Numbered from the stretch's first letter, positions 22,285-35,400 are shown. The stretch: DNA of 64,000 nucleotides from Fasciolopsis buskii (GCA_008360955.1 LUCM01001946.1:1-64000), one strand, 5' to 3'. The notes: generated by a model not told the origin, from the letters alone. Made by a program: numbers and translations.

Positions 22285-24232
22285 GTGAGTAAGTTCAGTT
22301 GTCCAGTCAGACGTTCACAGTTGCGAGCTCATATGGACCAACAACGTGCGCGACTCAAGCAATCCATGTTCGTTATTGACCGACTAACCGTGTTTGTGGA
22401 ACAGTTCACGCACCCGGGATCCGTTAGGCTCTCAAACGGCCAAGCTAAGAATGAGATTAAAATAAGAATGGAGAGCACTGGGACAGCACTTCGTCATTTG
22501 CACACATCATTGCCACTAGTACAATCGATGCAACTAGATCCTTGTTTTTTGAGTGGTCAGCTGACCCATATTGGCCTACGGTTGTTAAACACAGCCGTTA
22601 CTAGTCGAGAACTTTAAAGGGTTACAAATATTCGACCGCCAATGTTAACCATCAAAATGATCTTGAGAAGTAAGATATCAAACGATGGGATTAAAAAATA
22701 ATGGCCTGGCTTGGCAAGACTGCCGGTATTCCTTTAATTGTAAAGCTTTCACTGGTCAAAATATACCCTCGCTGGCCAGAGGTCGAAACAACAAACGAGC
22801 ATCTGTTCCGTATTCCAAGTTCAGGTTGGTGCTGCCCATTGGCAGAATATCCGAGGAAAAAACTTATCAGCGTTAACAAATCCCACGTTATTCGATTGAT
22901 GCCGGAGGCTGTTTACGGTGTACGACTCTGGAAGCGGGACTGAATCTGTGTGTGTTCCAACCTCGTCACGACATCCATGAAGCAGATAACATAAAAGTAC
23001 CACTCTTCATAACCAGTGAACCAAGATTCTTCAAAGGTTTCCCACTGGTACACAATCAACGTTTGGCGTTGGCCTTGGCATAATATGATCGTTTGGAATG
23101 CCAGATCAGTTCCCGTTAAATGAATTGTATTAGGCCCTGCAATGGCTCCGTGAAAAAAAGAGATTCCGTTTTGCGGTTCTGAACCTTACCTACAACAGGT
23201 TGTCCCAGTGCGTAGACTGCATGCACAGACAAAGGGAAGACCATCCAGCGCAAGTAGAGCAAAACATTTCCGAATTAGCTGTACATTTTTGTCACCATCC
23301 GGTAGTAATTCCTTTACAAATAAGGCATCTAACTGGAATTTGTCTTACCAATGAAATGCTGCATATTTGTTGGTCGACCTGTCACGTGTTTTCAACTCCT
23401 AATGAACGATTTTCCGCTTATTCGAGTTAGACCTTTTCGCTCCTGTGTACCACGCCCGTGACAATTCCCGTTCTAGAACAACTTTCAGATCTGATGTACA
23501 CGTGGGTCCGAATTTTCTGAATACCATTTTTCTTTCCCCAACGATACGAGATAGCCGAAATAATGCAAACTTCCGATTTTCCTGCAAGACTCTTAGGATT
23601 TCGGGTACTTGACTTGTAACATGCAGCGTTCGAGCCGCCGTGTCCCCATCGTCACCTTGTGTGAGGCAAATTCACAACCATTTGGGGAACAGATTCACTT
23701 TGTTGTCTATATTATTGATAAAAAAACTAAGGCAGAAAACAAGACAAAAGCCCGTCATGATTTTAAAACAAACAACAAATTTGGCAAGTGATTCCACGAT
23801 TAGGTGATTAAGATATAAGTTGGATGAGGGAAAATTTTGCCGAAATTGAATTTCACACTTCAAACAAAATTTGGCATTCTTATTCGACAAAAGGTTCTCG
23901 CGCTATCTGCTGAACAAAGAAATTCCCCGGAGCAAATGACAGCGCTGAAAATAGGGGAACCAGTCAAGGGATACAAATTTGCTTAGAAGCAGTCCTTGCT
24001 CGTCGTTTATTTCTTCGTTCTGTCAATCTCACGGTGCCTTCGTTCGGCGCGATTCTGTGAATCAAATTGAATGTTTCATCCCTTGGTGATCTTCTCTATC
24101 AAGCCTTTCGGATACATGGAATTCGATGTCCCACAATGTGGCTATCACTCTTTCAGGTCAACTGCGATGCTCACTTCGTTTAACCTCGACAACGACGTAC
24201 TTTCCGTAGGTAGATGATTTTCTGTTTTGTAG
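22285..24232. other. Uncertain open frames only
   Basis: The plus-strand frame 22201-22617 runs on through here (SQLRAHMDQQRARLKQSMFV) and is longer than most random frames, but I do not recognise it. A smaller frame at 23200-23430 follows a CTACAACAG acceptor-like site. Neither is called as a gene. Confidence 0.3.
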
Positions 24233-24483
24233 CACACCGGGCTCATGATGTTTGCCGTTTCATTTATTCCACATACAATCCCAGTTCCGAGTTCTGTCAT
24301 GAGGAAATCCCATCCAGTATGTTTGACATAGTTTTTCTTACGAACAATAGTGGAATGGTGCCTGTGTTCATTGGCAAAGATTGTAAATCAGGCGGACTGG
24401 GGTCCAAATTCACGAATGTTAGCTGTACGCACACCTACATACACTCAATCACACATATGTATGCACACACACGTGATCATTAA
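24233..24483 (+). CDS. Candidate exon, unknown protein
   Basis: The acceptor-like TGATTTTCTGTTTTGTAG ends at 24232. The frame then reads HRAHDVCRFIYSTYNP, SSEFCHEEIPSSMFDIVFL and NNSGMVPVFIGKDCKSGG before running into a CA/TA-rich low-complexity end and a stop. Three Cys and ordinary composition make the first 60 residues protein-like. No family recognised. The true 3' end may be a donor before the low-complexity part. Confidence 0.27.
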
Positions 24484-24716
24484 AGGGCTGAACGAAGTAC
24501 GCTTCTGCTCTCCATTACATCTTATTTTGTTAGCCTTTACAAAAATGGGGCTACGCCCAGTCGCCTGAACTCAACCCGTTAATCATCACATGTCTTACCC
24601 GAGAACTTTGATCATTGCACAACACACACGGGGTGGCCAAGCGCGTCCACGGTCATTTGCAAATTGGGTAACCGAATTCTCTTTTGTCTCGTCCTAATAG
24701 TTCGCGTCACACAGCA

Positions 24717-24748
<32 letters not shown>
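24717..24748. repeat. CA microsatellite
   Basis: Pure CA dinucleotide run. Confidence 0.95.
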
Positions 24749-24749
<1 letters not shown>

Positions 24750-24759
24750 AGACACGCCC

Positions 24760-26010
24760 ACAAAGGGCTGACCTAAACGCGGCTCGGATAGAAAGCCAAG
24801 TCAGTCAGCCTATGATGTACAAAAGAGCCACACGTATATAATGATGTATGACCGAGCCTAACTGGAAAAATTTTTGAGAAATACGCATAACCCTAGTGAA
24901 TTGACACCCACCCTGATGGCTCTAGCTGTTATTTGTTCGTGCTCTTTCAATTATAATAATACGTTGAAAAACGACACACCCGTTCAAGGGCAGACTAAAT
25001 TTCGACTGGATGTCTATAGTAAACACATGCATGTGCCCAATAATTTACGAAGGAACGGAATTTCCAAATTATTTTGTATCACTGGCAATAGGTATACGAG
25101 CGTCATTGGTGAAAATTGCATCAATCTTGACTAATCATCCAAGTCACGAAGGTACAAAGCGTATACGCATATTAGTTCGAGAGTGAAACTAAGCTCATGT
25201 GCTAGATGGAATTGGAAATTAGAAACAAACAGATTTCACTGGCCGGTCGCCACCGTTCGGCCAGGTGAACAAACAAAATGTCCCTGAAGAATTCGTTGAA
25301 TATTCATAAAGGATTGCTTGTTTATCAGTTATAGTCCAACCGTTTCGAACCCGGATGATTGTTGATGATTGCTTTATTCTGTGCCACACTTCACGGTCTA
25401 GTTAGTTTACAGAATAGCATTGGGTTGGCTTGGCCATCCCGTGGCTCAATTTCCCTTCGGCCACTCCCGTTTTCCAAGCGCTAATCCAGGCCGAGAAGAA
25501 GGCTCGATGGTCACACCACGAATTGGCGTGAGTGTAAGGACTTAGCTTTAGCACTACACCGGTTAGGTCTTTCTATTCTTGTACAAAATTTCAGATTAAA
25601 GAGCCACTTAGTCCAGTTTGACTACACCTCCTTTCCCTAATATGGCTGCTCCTTTCCCTCAGTCATAATCAGTACCTCTTATTTGTCATTCCTTGACTCT
25701 ACGCATTGGATCATCCGCCAGCTCTTCTGATTGGGCTTCGCGAGGCGCGAGATGGGATGTTACGGTAACTCAAACGCGTGGCCCAAGGCTGAAATCGTTG
25801 AGGCGAATGTTATACACGCCTTGTCTCTTCATCCAAATCCGCATGAACGGAGATTAGGTACCGGAACATGTTCGAATTGACACCTCAATCGGTGATGAAA
25901 CCGATGCGACCTAAACACCAAACTCAGCTATCAGGACTCCAAGAAAACCGACAATATGAGCTACGACCAACCCAATTCTTGAAGTCCACATATATATATA
26001 CATATATGTG

Positions 26011-26043
<33 letters not shown>

Positions 26044-28051
26044 TTGAGAAGGCGTACACTGAATTAATACGTTTATCGGGACGTTTCGATCCAAACTATA
26101 TATATATAAACGTAACATTCCGAGTAGGTAGGTGGAGTAGTCTGCAACTTGCATAATAAGGAAATTATCGACCGCAGAAACAATCAACCGAAATGCTCAA
26201 ATTATTCGTTCACGTGATTTGATTACACTAGTTCCCATAATTCCAGTCATCAAGTGGACACAGAATGTATGAGCGGAAGAACATGAGGCATTGTTAGCTC
26301 ACCGACTGACTTGCCAACTAGCCCGTGTCCGGACGACAGGCTGCCAATCGACGTTCGGTGCGTCCTCACTGTTTTGGTGGCTGATTCTGTGCATCTCCTT
26401 ACTCCAGCCAGTTCATGTTCTCATTACAAAGAGAGCAATACTTAGAACCGGAATGCTAAGTGAATAGCATGCAAACATCAAACAAATAGAGTAGGAATGA
26501 CTGGCACAATGATTGGGTGATCCCTTTTCCCGAGCTGTATTTAGGTAGGACGTGATTTCCCTCGAGATGCTGATCCCATCCGCTTTCTGACCTAGCCTTC
26601 GCGATTATTTTCCTTAACTTTTGAACCCAGTTGATGTTCACATTGCAGCCTGCCACTTGAGATATCTTGTTGTTCCCCGGGAATCCAACTTTGGTAGTGT
26701 CGCCTGCCAACGAAAGCACATCGTTCCAACTATGGGCGATACCATGTCACTTGACGATTAGTGCCGATCGTTTAGCAAGACCAACTGGACGAATCTCCCC
26801 AACTGCTCAAGGGACAGTCGTTTCATTTGATGCAATTGTAACTAGCTGCAGAATATCTATTCCATGCACCATCAAGTCCAAATACGTGGCTTATGTCTTC
26901 AATCGTGACAAGATGGAGCCTGTCAGTACCATCCAAGTCTTCCTGTTCGTTTTATTTTCTATGACGTAACATAACCCAAGGGTTATGGTTTAACCTCTTG
27001 ACAGTTTATATCAACTGGCTGTCAAGCTTACCATTGGTAATCAAGGTTGTGTTAAGTATACATGACAGTATTCATTCAAGGAAAACATCTCCAATTTATT
27101 ACGGTATCAATCCCGCTCATGTCCTGGCGACTAGGCTTAATTGCACAGATTCGATGGCGTATTGAGTTGTGCGCAGTTATCCACACATATGCTTGCCATA
27201 AGCTGGTTAGCTGACTCCGGTACGAACGCTTGTGGATCCACGACCACACGTAAGTAAAACCAATTTACTCGTGTCATATTAAGTTCCACTTGTTTTTATA
27301 ACAGGAGATCAGGCGAACGAATGTTTTTCCAATTCATTGACTTTCCACTTGGAACTCAGCCGACGGACTATTTAAAACCGATTCGCGTGAGCCAATATTT
27401 TGTACAAATAGTTAACTTGGACTAAAGTCGGTTATGATGCCATCCAATCGGCAAATCGGATGTATTGTTACCCGGCCAGTGTGATGGCAGATAGTGCCAT
27501 TGTTCTGTGCACGTGAGTGTGTATTTGTGTGTTTTTGTGTGCATGTGTGTGCGTGTGATTATGCTGATTGTGGACAGAAGTCATGAACCAAAATGTCTTT
27601 GGGCCCAGAGGTCAGAGACCAAATGTGTAAGCTCTAGGTCCTAAGCAGCTCCGGGTATTCCTAGCCGAATGTGTACGGATTGAGTAGGTTACCCCTGTCA
27701 TGCGACTAAGATCCACGCAGTAGACAGAACCTAACGGTCGGGGAACCGAGATGTCGCCAGATGGTGCCCCAGATGTTGATGGAAATCGATCTATTGAGTG
27801 ATTTTTTCCATGAAATCTTCGAAGTGTCTAAATTTATTTCTTTACGTTCCATCACAATTGCCTGAAAACGACATACGTTCCCGTTTCGTTCACTAGCAAG
27901 GGTTGATTACTTAACGCGTCAGAATCGTCTGCTCGTTGGTAGTTTTCCGCTCGGCTCTAAATAAGTTTAAAACTAGATTCATCAGGACAGACAGTTGTAT
28001 CTGTGCATTTTGAAATCCTTGTTTTAATGCTCGACAGTGTACAACAACTTC
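24760..28051. other. Gene-poor stretch with microsatellites
   Basis: A plus frame at 24874-25134 could start at ATG GCT (MALAVICSCSFN...), about 72 codons with a short hydrophobic start, but it has no support beyond being open. A TA/GA compound microsatellite lies at 25990-26044. A 100-codon plus frame at 26667-26969 is unrecognised. A GT-rich patch lies at about 27500-27560. No SINE or RT motif was seen here. Confidence 0.35.
25990..26044. repeat. TA then GA compound microsatellite
   Basis: Two TA runs interrupted by CATATATGTG, passing into a (GA)n run. Confidence 0.9.
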
Positions 28052-28225
28052 CTCTTTTATCATTTACTTCCTTTATTAATGAAATAACAATGTGCATTAT
28101 TTTCAGGAACGGTGATATACTCCTCAGAGGAATGTCATTAAGGAATTTGACCGGCGATGGGAGGATTCAAGCCCGTGACCTTCTTGTCCAAATGCCACGA
28201 ATTTTTATCTGCTTGAACGCCGTAG
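28052..28225 (-). repeat. SINE family A, copy 4
   Basis: Plus text TACTTCCTTTATTAATGAAA (tail), TTGACCGGCGATGGGAGGAT (body/head junction) and CAAGCCCGTGACCTTCTTGT. The B-box is mutated (TTCAAGCCC). Confidence 0.85.
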
Positions 28226-28929
28226 GATGAAGATCGGTAGTACCGATAGGTATCAAAGTAATCGCTTCACATTATCGGTTTATCTAGTTGACAATTTCGA
28301 ATCGATAATGGGGGAAACAGGAAGAGTCCAGCGGTCACCATTTGTGAACAATGGAAGTACGGCCGGTACTGTGGCCCAGATTCGGAGCCTTAATATCGAT
28401 TTTTTCATCAACCACAGTTAAACCATGCTTTGGTCTTTGGCAATGTCCTGTCGATGGACCAATTAAAGTGAGAACTTCCCTCACATGTGTGAACATTTTA
28501 TCACGAGATTGAAGCATCCATTAGGTCCAGGAGACATGTTCTGAAAGCCTTTGAGATGGGCTTACTATGATAGAGAGAAGGACCGAATTAACAACCCTGA
28601 AACTTGGATTAAGGACGTGGAATTGCAGGGGTTCCGAATCACTCAAGCACGAAAACGAAATGGGCGAGAGTGAAACACCGAAAATTAAACGACGTGGCTC
28701 TGACCAGTTCACAAGAAAGTAGATCCAACCGGAAATTTTTGTTAGGTATTCCAAAGTATAAATCTGACAGTCGCACCGTAGGTCATCATTAGCTTTCAGA
28801 GTTAAACAACCGCGGCTTTTCTCACTGAGTTGCAGGGTGCATTAGGAGAACTGCCAACAAGCAAGAAACACAGTTCAACTGTACAAAAGCACATTTTTTC
28901 CCAAATGTTCTGTTTCAATAGAAAGTCAT
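28226..28929. other. No gene seen
   Basis: Short overlapping frames on both strands only. Confidence 0.4.
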
Positions 28930-29145
28930 TACATGATTTCCACAGTTCACGGTTTGTTGTCGTATCCTTCAGTGGCACCAGCCACCTGGTTGACGGGTCT
29001 TCCGGAGTCCCAACCAGGAATTAGCGAGACACCTGCTTCATCTAGGTTCGTTATGCATTTTCTCATTCCATGTTGCCACGTCATCTGTTTAAATCCACAT
29101 GGCTTCTTCCACTTCTAGGGAGGAACGGAAATAAGTCACGGAGTG
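28930..29145 (-). mobile_element. LINE reverse transcriptase C-terminal remnant
   Basis: The minus strand reads MTWQHGMRKCITNLDEAGVS, then after a frameshift PEDPSTRWLVPLKD and NRELWKSC. These are the same blocks as the plus-strand remnant at 11321-11520. The nucleotide sequence also matches 38490-38730. Frameshifted and inactive. Confidence 0.6.
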
Positions 29146-29918
29146 GCAGACGTGTGTCCACTAAAGTGTGTAATTTGTAATGGAAAATTCCCTGAACTTG
29201 TACGCATTACCAGATTCTTAATCTTTTTATCGATTCTGCAGTCAATCCGTCCAATACCGTCCATTCTAGTCGAACGCCAGTGGCCCAAACTCCCAAACGA
29301 CGAACATGTTCAGTGCCAAAACTCCATACCTCGCAACTACACAGCAAAAGTGAGTTCACTGCAGCACAATGCAAATCACCTTCCAGCTACAGTGAAATAT
29401 TAGGTCGGAATTACAAATTCTTCAGTTCAAAGCATGCCACTCGAGCCTTGAATATACGAGTATTTACTCCTGCTATCATCCTGATCATACTGCTCCCGAG
29501 TTAAATGAAGCTGCCCACAGTGGTTGGTCGGACTCCCTCTAGTACTGAGCCCGGGACTACTGGCGTGCATTCCTGCCGGTACAAAGCACATGCCAAGTCG
29601 CGGTCAACAGCCTTGGCTGACAAAATGCCAGTGATTCTGCCCTGGCAAAGTAAAATCATAATCGGACCAGCGGATCCGCGTTTCATAATTCCATGATATG
29701 ACCAACTAATTCTTTTCTGAATGCAACCTTTTGGCTTATCATGATGTTTCCAGTTGCGTTCTCCTCACTGTGTCTGTTGTCGAATATCCGTCGATCCTTT
29801 GACATTTCGCTGTGTTAGAATTCCACAGGAAGATAGGTCCGGTGGCCAAAGGCTGGTAGTTCGGAAAGCTCCAGTGACCGATAGAACCGCTATATCTGGC
29901 AATTTTGATTTTCGATAA
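29146..29918. other. No gene recognised
   Basis: Frames of about 60 codons are open on both strands at 29501-29696. There is no family match and no splice bounds. Confidence 0.35.
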
Positions 29919-30065
29919 GTCAGTTAGCCCAATGATTAAGTCGTTCGACTGCAGGTAGTTCATTCTGACTTCACGGCTCAGTCCCGAACTCAATGAATTT
30001 GCGTTGCTGGTGATTCCTGAAAAGGATGAGTCGAGTATACGGTTATTCCGTGGTTGGTTGGGAAT
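29919..30065 (+). repeat. Family B repeat, degenerate copy
   Basis: CAGTTAGCCCAATGATTAAG (A-box region) and TCGTTCGACTGCAGG, then GCTGGTGATTCCTGAAAAGG with ATGAGTCGAG and TTATTCCGTGGTTGG, correspond to the 4001 copy. Confidence 0.55.
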
Positions 30066-30069
30066 TAAT

Positions 30070-32276
30070 TGGGAATTGACGCTGCAAGACGAGTCATGTG
30101 GAAAAGGAGAGAACTCATTCAGTCAACACCAGAACAAACCCGGTGAAAGAACAAGTTTCGCCTGTTAATCAGGCTGTTTGTTATTCGCTTGTATCGAAAG
30201 TGATAGAAGTTCCTGGTTTCCTTTTCATCATCCAAAATCGACCCCGTGATTTCCTTGACAGTGTCACAAAATTCCCGGATCGATTGTTGTTGCACAAATG
30301 GCATATTTTTTGTTTATTGTCACCTAATCCACGGAAAACGAGAACAGTGACGTCAGAATGCATAACGGTGCTTTAGTCGCAGTCACTTCTCTCACCATAC
30401 TACGGTAACCTGTCCGTTTCAGATGGTAACCATGGCATATTAAGTTTTGCCTATCATACCCAGTATACATTGATTCAGATATGGTATTAGCAACGCCGAT
30501 CCAATTTGATGGAAACGTTGATCAGCTCCGGTGAATATCGAGTCCGCTTGTTGGCTTCCGCATTTCATCTTAAATCTGATGGGATCGAATACAAATTCAC
30601 CTAAATTGTGAGCACACTGTCCCGTGGCTTCCATAAAGTGACACACAAACTGAAACAGTTGACGCTATACGTAAACGTGAAGTGATGTAGTCCACTGCTC
30701 TCGATAACTATTCATCATTCGCGTACCACTCACTAGACACCAATTTAATGAATACTATAACAATAGTAACAGTATAGCATTAGCAGCGGTATTTTAGTAC
30801 CATCAATGTTCAGTGCACATTTCAAGGATTGAAGACAATTCAATAGTAACTGATAAAGATTTGTCCCTTAGTGGTCTCTTTGACTGGTTTTAATGTACAA
30901 CGAATTAGGCTGAACGCAGCTGCACAATTCCGAGATACGAATCTTTCGTGGGTGAAACCGCAACCATGAGTTGTTATGAATTTCGTGCAAAAGAAGCTTA
31001 ATAGTGCAAATTGGTTGTGTAAGGTGATGCAAGTAACATTTTCCACAAAACTTGTCCACATATATGTGATGTAACCGGGTTGGTTGCCTGTCATCTTCTT
31101 GCTACCGATGACGTCAGTGTTGTTGTCGGGCGAGGAGTTCACGTGACCCAGGTTTATGAGTTTTCCCCTACTTCTATGCATTTCGAGTCAGGACACTTGT
31201 CACACTCCGTCGGAGGAACCCTGATTGCTGCAAACTGGAGTCGCATTAGACCCGGAGGAGTGAAATCTCTCTAAAATTCGGAAGAATTTTTCACAAGCAT
31301 GAAGTACAATGTCTCGGTAGAAAAATTGAAAACTAGCAGTTTGTCAATGTTCACAACCGCGATGAATTTTCATGACCGTAACAAGCCATTTTTCTAATGC
31401 TGAACTTTACACTAGTCTGTAACTATCCATACCGATTTTTGGTAACCATAGTATGGATGACAGACAAAAACCGTTATGAAGGACAAACACTCCAGTAAAA
31501 CAAATGTGCATTCCAAAAGGATACTTTTGAAGTATCAAGTCCCGTTAGGTTTTCAGTGATTGGAACTGTAAATTTTGCAGTATGAAGTAGGGCCAAATAG
31601 ATGTTAATCTGCAATTTTTGAAATAAAATCAATCTAAAATGAACCGATTGTCAAGTGTTCAGAATAGTTCATTTTTCATATATACATATATATATATATA
31701 TATGATATGTATACTGGAACTGCTCTGGCTTTGTTATATTGGCCTGGTTACTCAGCCTCTATCAGATCCGAAACTCGTCATATTACCCTCGAAACTGATG
31801 GGGCCGAGTTCAGTCGAATACATTTCCACCACGTGATCGTCTACCCCCCCCCCACACACACACACACGTGGCCCGTTTTGCCGCATTATTGTTGTTGTTC
31901 CTTCACGATTTGGGCAAATCAAAACGCGTTGGGGTGGATGGGATTTGCGGTCGTCGTTTTGTGTGTACAACTCACTCGTGGTTAGGACAATTCCCCCAGA
32001 CATGCAACCTATTGTGGTCGAATGACAGTCTGTTGCATCCATGTTCCTTATCTCCCGTGATTGGGCCACGCGTTTTAGAACACCCTCGTTTGGCTCCAGC
32101 ACGATTTGCCCGCGTGTTTTTCTAATTCGTCCGGTGTCAACAGAAATGCGGCCCCATTCATTCAAATAACGTTGCGCGTCTATCAATCATACTTTTGGTC
32201 AATGTGGCCGCGAGAAACGGAAAAGCCACTTCGGTTCGCACGAATTTCACCGAGGCCATCCTGACAGGGAATTGTA
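30070..32276. other. No confident gene
   Basis: Holds a TA microsatellite (31678-31705), a short C-run then CA repeat (31844-31867) and a 144-codon minus-strand frame at 31752-32186 that lacks recognised motifs. The frame reads partly protein-like (EPNEGVLKRVAQSREIRN) but crosses the CA repeat. No gene is called. Confidence 0.35.
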
Positions 32277-32335
32277 CATGTGCGTGTGCGTGTGCGTGTG
32301 CGTGTGCGTGTGCGTGTGCGTGTGCGTGTGCGTAT
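32277..32335. repeat. TGTGCG hexanucleotide repeat
   Basis: About nine or ten near-perfect TGTGCG (GCGTGT) units. It yields Ala-His, Cys-Ala and Arg-Thr repeat frames on the two strands, which are shadows of the repeat. Confidence 0.95.
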
Positions 32336-32888
32336 GTGCACGATTGTGCGTCCGAAACACCTAAATCCAAATGTCATACGCGACTATCAAAATCTGTCCA
32401 ACTAGGCCTTCAAAGTTCCAACTTCATCTAATCTGTTTTTATTTGGCCTCACCTCATTTCCCCACGGCATTTCCCCACCAACATCATCAGCACGAACCGT
32501 TAGACTGGCACACTAAATTCATCGGAATAGCAATAGTCTTATCGTGTTCCAAAATCTGTTGAGTCGGGGCAATTCTTTGTTAAAATTTATTTATCCATTT
32601 ATAATTTAGCCGTGTGAATTGCTGATGATTCTCCGACCGGTTGCTCAGCATGAAACTGTCACTGTCCGATTAGTTCCTTCTATTTGAATGATCAACACGG
32701 ATATTTGTTGCTGAGTTAAAAATTAATACGGTTTGAAATAAGCGATTCCCGTGCCGCATTTCGCCCGCTTTCAATTGGCTTCTTCTTTTACTCGGTCTTT
32801 TGATGCGCATGCAGAAATTTTTATTCCCTGTTTGGAGCTTTGTTCATTGTGTCTGAACATCAGGATAAATGACATATGTCCTAATCAC
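32336..32888. other. No gene seen
   Basis: No protein-like frame with splice support. Confidence 0.4.
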
Positions 32889-33032
32889 TGATAAGGTCGC
32901 GGGCTCGAATTCTCCCACCGCCAGTCGACTTCCCCACTTGGCAGCCCTCTGCTGGCCGCGACCCCATTCAAGAAAAATGTTATACACTGTTATTTCATCA
33001 ATAAATGAAGTAAAAAGATAAAAGATAAAAAA
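32889..33032 (+). repeat. SINE family A, copy 5 (5'-truncated)
   Basis: Starts inside the tRNA head (AAGGTCGCGGGCTCGAATTC). It keeps the body CGACTTCCCCACTTGGCAGC and the tail TTATTTCATCAATAAATGAA followed by GATAAAAGATAAAAA. Confidence 0.9.
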
Positions 33033-33184
33033 TCACGACAAGATACATGGCGATTTTGTCTCTATAGGCCACATCCTGGAAATGGGCATACTGTTCAACC
33101 TCGGTATTCAAAACCATGCTCCTACACCTCGTACGTCTTCAAATTCAAACGTATTCATCTTTTGACGAAAGCTAAATATGGTTA

Positions 33185-33480
33185 TTCTTCTCAGTATTAT
33201 ATTTCGCATTTGGATGGATGAACAAAATTGCCCTGGGAGCACACTACCAGTTTCGCGGTTATTGTCGCTCTTCAGGTATGCGTACCCGGTATTCTCCTGT
33301 CCAACCATCCATACACTGTGGCGCTTCTTTCTCAGCTTCTTACTGGAATCCCATTTGAATCGCTAGGAGCGTGAATGGATGAAATGTCCATTTAATCACG
33401 AAAATCCTCCCATGAACCATCACGAGATTCTTAAATGGATTTATCATCCATTCCAGTAACTAAATATGGTTAGTTCCGGT
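33185..33480 (+). repeat. Dispersed repeat with internal hairpin (partner at 43850-44070)
   Basis: Start block CTTCTCAGTATTATATTTCG CATTTGGATGGATGAACAA and end block AATCCTCCCA...ATCA then GATTCTTAAATGGA..TTA.CATCCATT are shared with 43850-44070 in the same orientation. Within this copy GAGCGTGAATGGATG...TCCATTTAAT forms an inverted repeat with CTTAAATGGATTTATCATCC. Non-autonomous DNA element or unknown repeat. Confidence 0.55.
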
Positions 33481-34177
33481 ATTGCAAGATCCATTGTAGC
33501 AGCTAGATAACTGAGGTTGTAGTATATACATCCAGCTCATCGATCACAGCCATCCGTCGTTCCCGCACCGGAACGCGAATGAGGGAAGGGAGATGTCTTT
33601 CAGTTGAACATTTACTATCTACCTACCAGTGCCAGGCCGACTGTGTTTCTCCATTGTGCTGGATAAAGACAGTTTATAGCAAACTTTCGAACACGTCCTT
33701 CTAATTGGGATTTGAACCTATGCTCGTAATCCCTCGGCTGAGTTGCAAGATCAAGCCAGACATTCTTCGAACATTACCATCAGGAAACATTAGTTACCGG
33801 CCGAAATTGCACAAACGTCAAAGTGAACTTTTGCACGCTCGTAACAAGAATTTTCTCACAATAAACTGCCTCCTAGTAGTATGAGAACACGTGACAATCA
33901 CTCCGTATTTGCCAGCTCACGAAACTCCAATCATGCGCAAATTAGATGTCCATACAAAATACAAAATCACAAAACCGACTGGTACAACTCGGATTTCATT
34001 TTTACCGCTTTCCGAATCACTTATCAGATGGTCCGATGAGCTTGATTTCAAAGCATATCTTTTTTATGCCAACGAATCACGTGAACACGGTGGTATATTG
34101 GGATCCGGAAAATTAGATTTCCTACTAGTTGTCCCTAATGGTTTGTGAAACTTTTGCTCCTAAGGATTAGGTGTGTG
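33481..34177. other. One protein-like frame, otherwise featureless
   Basis: The plus frame 33891-34148 reads RISFLPLSESLIRWSDELDF and YFANES-like residues with balanced codon use. It has no clear acceptor or start ATG near its beginning, so it is noted but not called. Confidence 0.3.
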
Positions 34178-34285
34178 AATGTAAAAATCGCGAGTTCGCA
34201 TCGTTCAACAGCCGGCCAATTTGCCCTGTGTTGGCGGCAGCCCTCCTCGTGACAGTCGATACACACTGTTATTTTATTCGTGGAG
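34178..34285 (+). repeat. SINE family A, copy 6 (very degenerate)
   Basis: AATCGCGAGTTCGCATC (B-box area), GCCGGCCAATTTGCCCTG, TTGGCGGCAGCCCTCCTCG, then CACACTGTTATTTTATTCG, in family order. Confidence 0.6.
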
Positions 34286-35309
34286 AAGTTGAAAATCACG
34301 ATGGTCCACAAAATAAGTGGCTCGAAGAGGGCTCCCTCGTCTTCCAGTGACAATCCGGGAGGGGAGCTTATGTCCTTAATGTTGAACAGGGACTTTCACC
34401 GGAAAGCGCAGACATCACGGACAGACCATTTCGGTCCACAAATGAACACCAAGTTTGGCCGTCGTTTCAACTCTGTGAAAACGAAGACTGGGTCCATAGT
34501 TTCGGACAAAACTGTGCAATGTATTGAATAGAACTGATTTCTCCAGGTAAAATTGACACCAGTTTTCCATCCAGCGAGTGACCAAAGACGGAGGTTTTTG
34601 GATGACCGTATTCAGGGGAATAATTATTACTTACCAACTGAGAACTCATGCGGTTCCACGTCACTTCCAGTTTCACCATCATGGTCATGGGCCAGTTCCT
34701 CTCACCTCAGCGTGTTCTAAGGTCTTAGAGCATCAGTAGTAAGTTCCTCTCACTGCGTTTGTACACATGCATGTCACGGAATGCTACTACTTAGTTCACA
34801 AATGATCGTAGTAGAAAGAGACTGGTTTGAGTCTAGTTTTGTCATACTCCGTTTGGCATCTGGTTTTCTGAACAAACTGATAACGACCAATATTTTCAAT
34901 TACCGTTACTAGTTGGTATTGGAAAAACTGAAGTTTTAGGCAAAATAATAATTATCATGTCTTTTTTAGTACCTATTGGAGATTGCCATATCGCGAACTG
35001 TCCTGTTTGATTTCTTTTTACGCAGATGACAAATTTGGGAACACAACGCAAATTAGTAACAACACACTATTACTTCCTACAGGCTATCCTTGCTCGCGAG
35101 TACAATATTTGTATAAGTATTTTGATTTAATTGGTAAAATTACATAACTTGATGAGTTCCGAAACCACACCCGGAGGTCACCAGATTCAGTGGCTGCCAG
35201 TCGGCTGCCAGTTCGTCCAGAAGTCAAGTACTGACGTAATGCAGTTCAGCCCGTCAAAAACGGCAATTGGAGGAACTGTACTTCGAAGAATTTTCAACCC
35301 TACCTCATA
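34286..35309. other. No confident gene
   Basis: A plus frame continues to 34531 (SGSKRAPSSSSDNPGGELMS) directly after the SINE fragment. It is unrecognised and not bounded by splice sites. Nothing else was seen. Confidence 0.3.
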
Positions 35310-35400
35310 CTGTTATTACTACTGCTTCCACTATTGCTACTACTAACATTAATGCTAATACTACCACTACTGCTATTAGTATTATTATTATTACTGTTCA
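35310..35400. repeat. Degenerate ACT/ATT trinucleotide tract
   Basis: Same style as the tracts at 174, 3505 and 4990. Confidence 0.75.

Noticed and set aside
24210..24232. 23-bp intron joining an upstream frame (STAMLTSFNLDNDVLSV) to 24233
   Set aside because: Phases fit, but the intron would be too short to be credible.
32158..32431. Ala-His, Arg-Thr and Cys-Ala repeat proteins
   Set aside because: Translations of the TGTGCG hexamer repeat in different frames.
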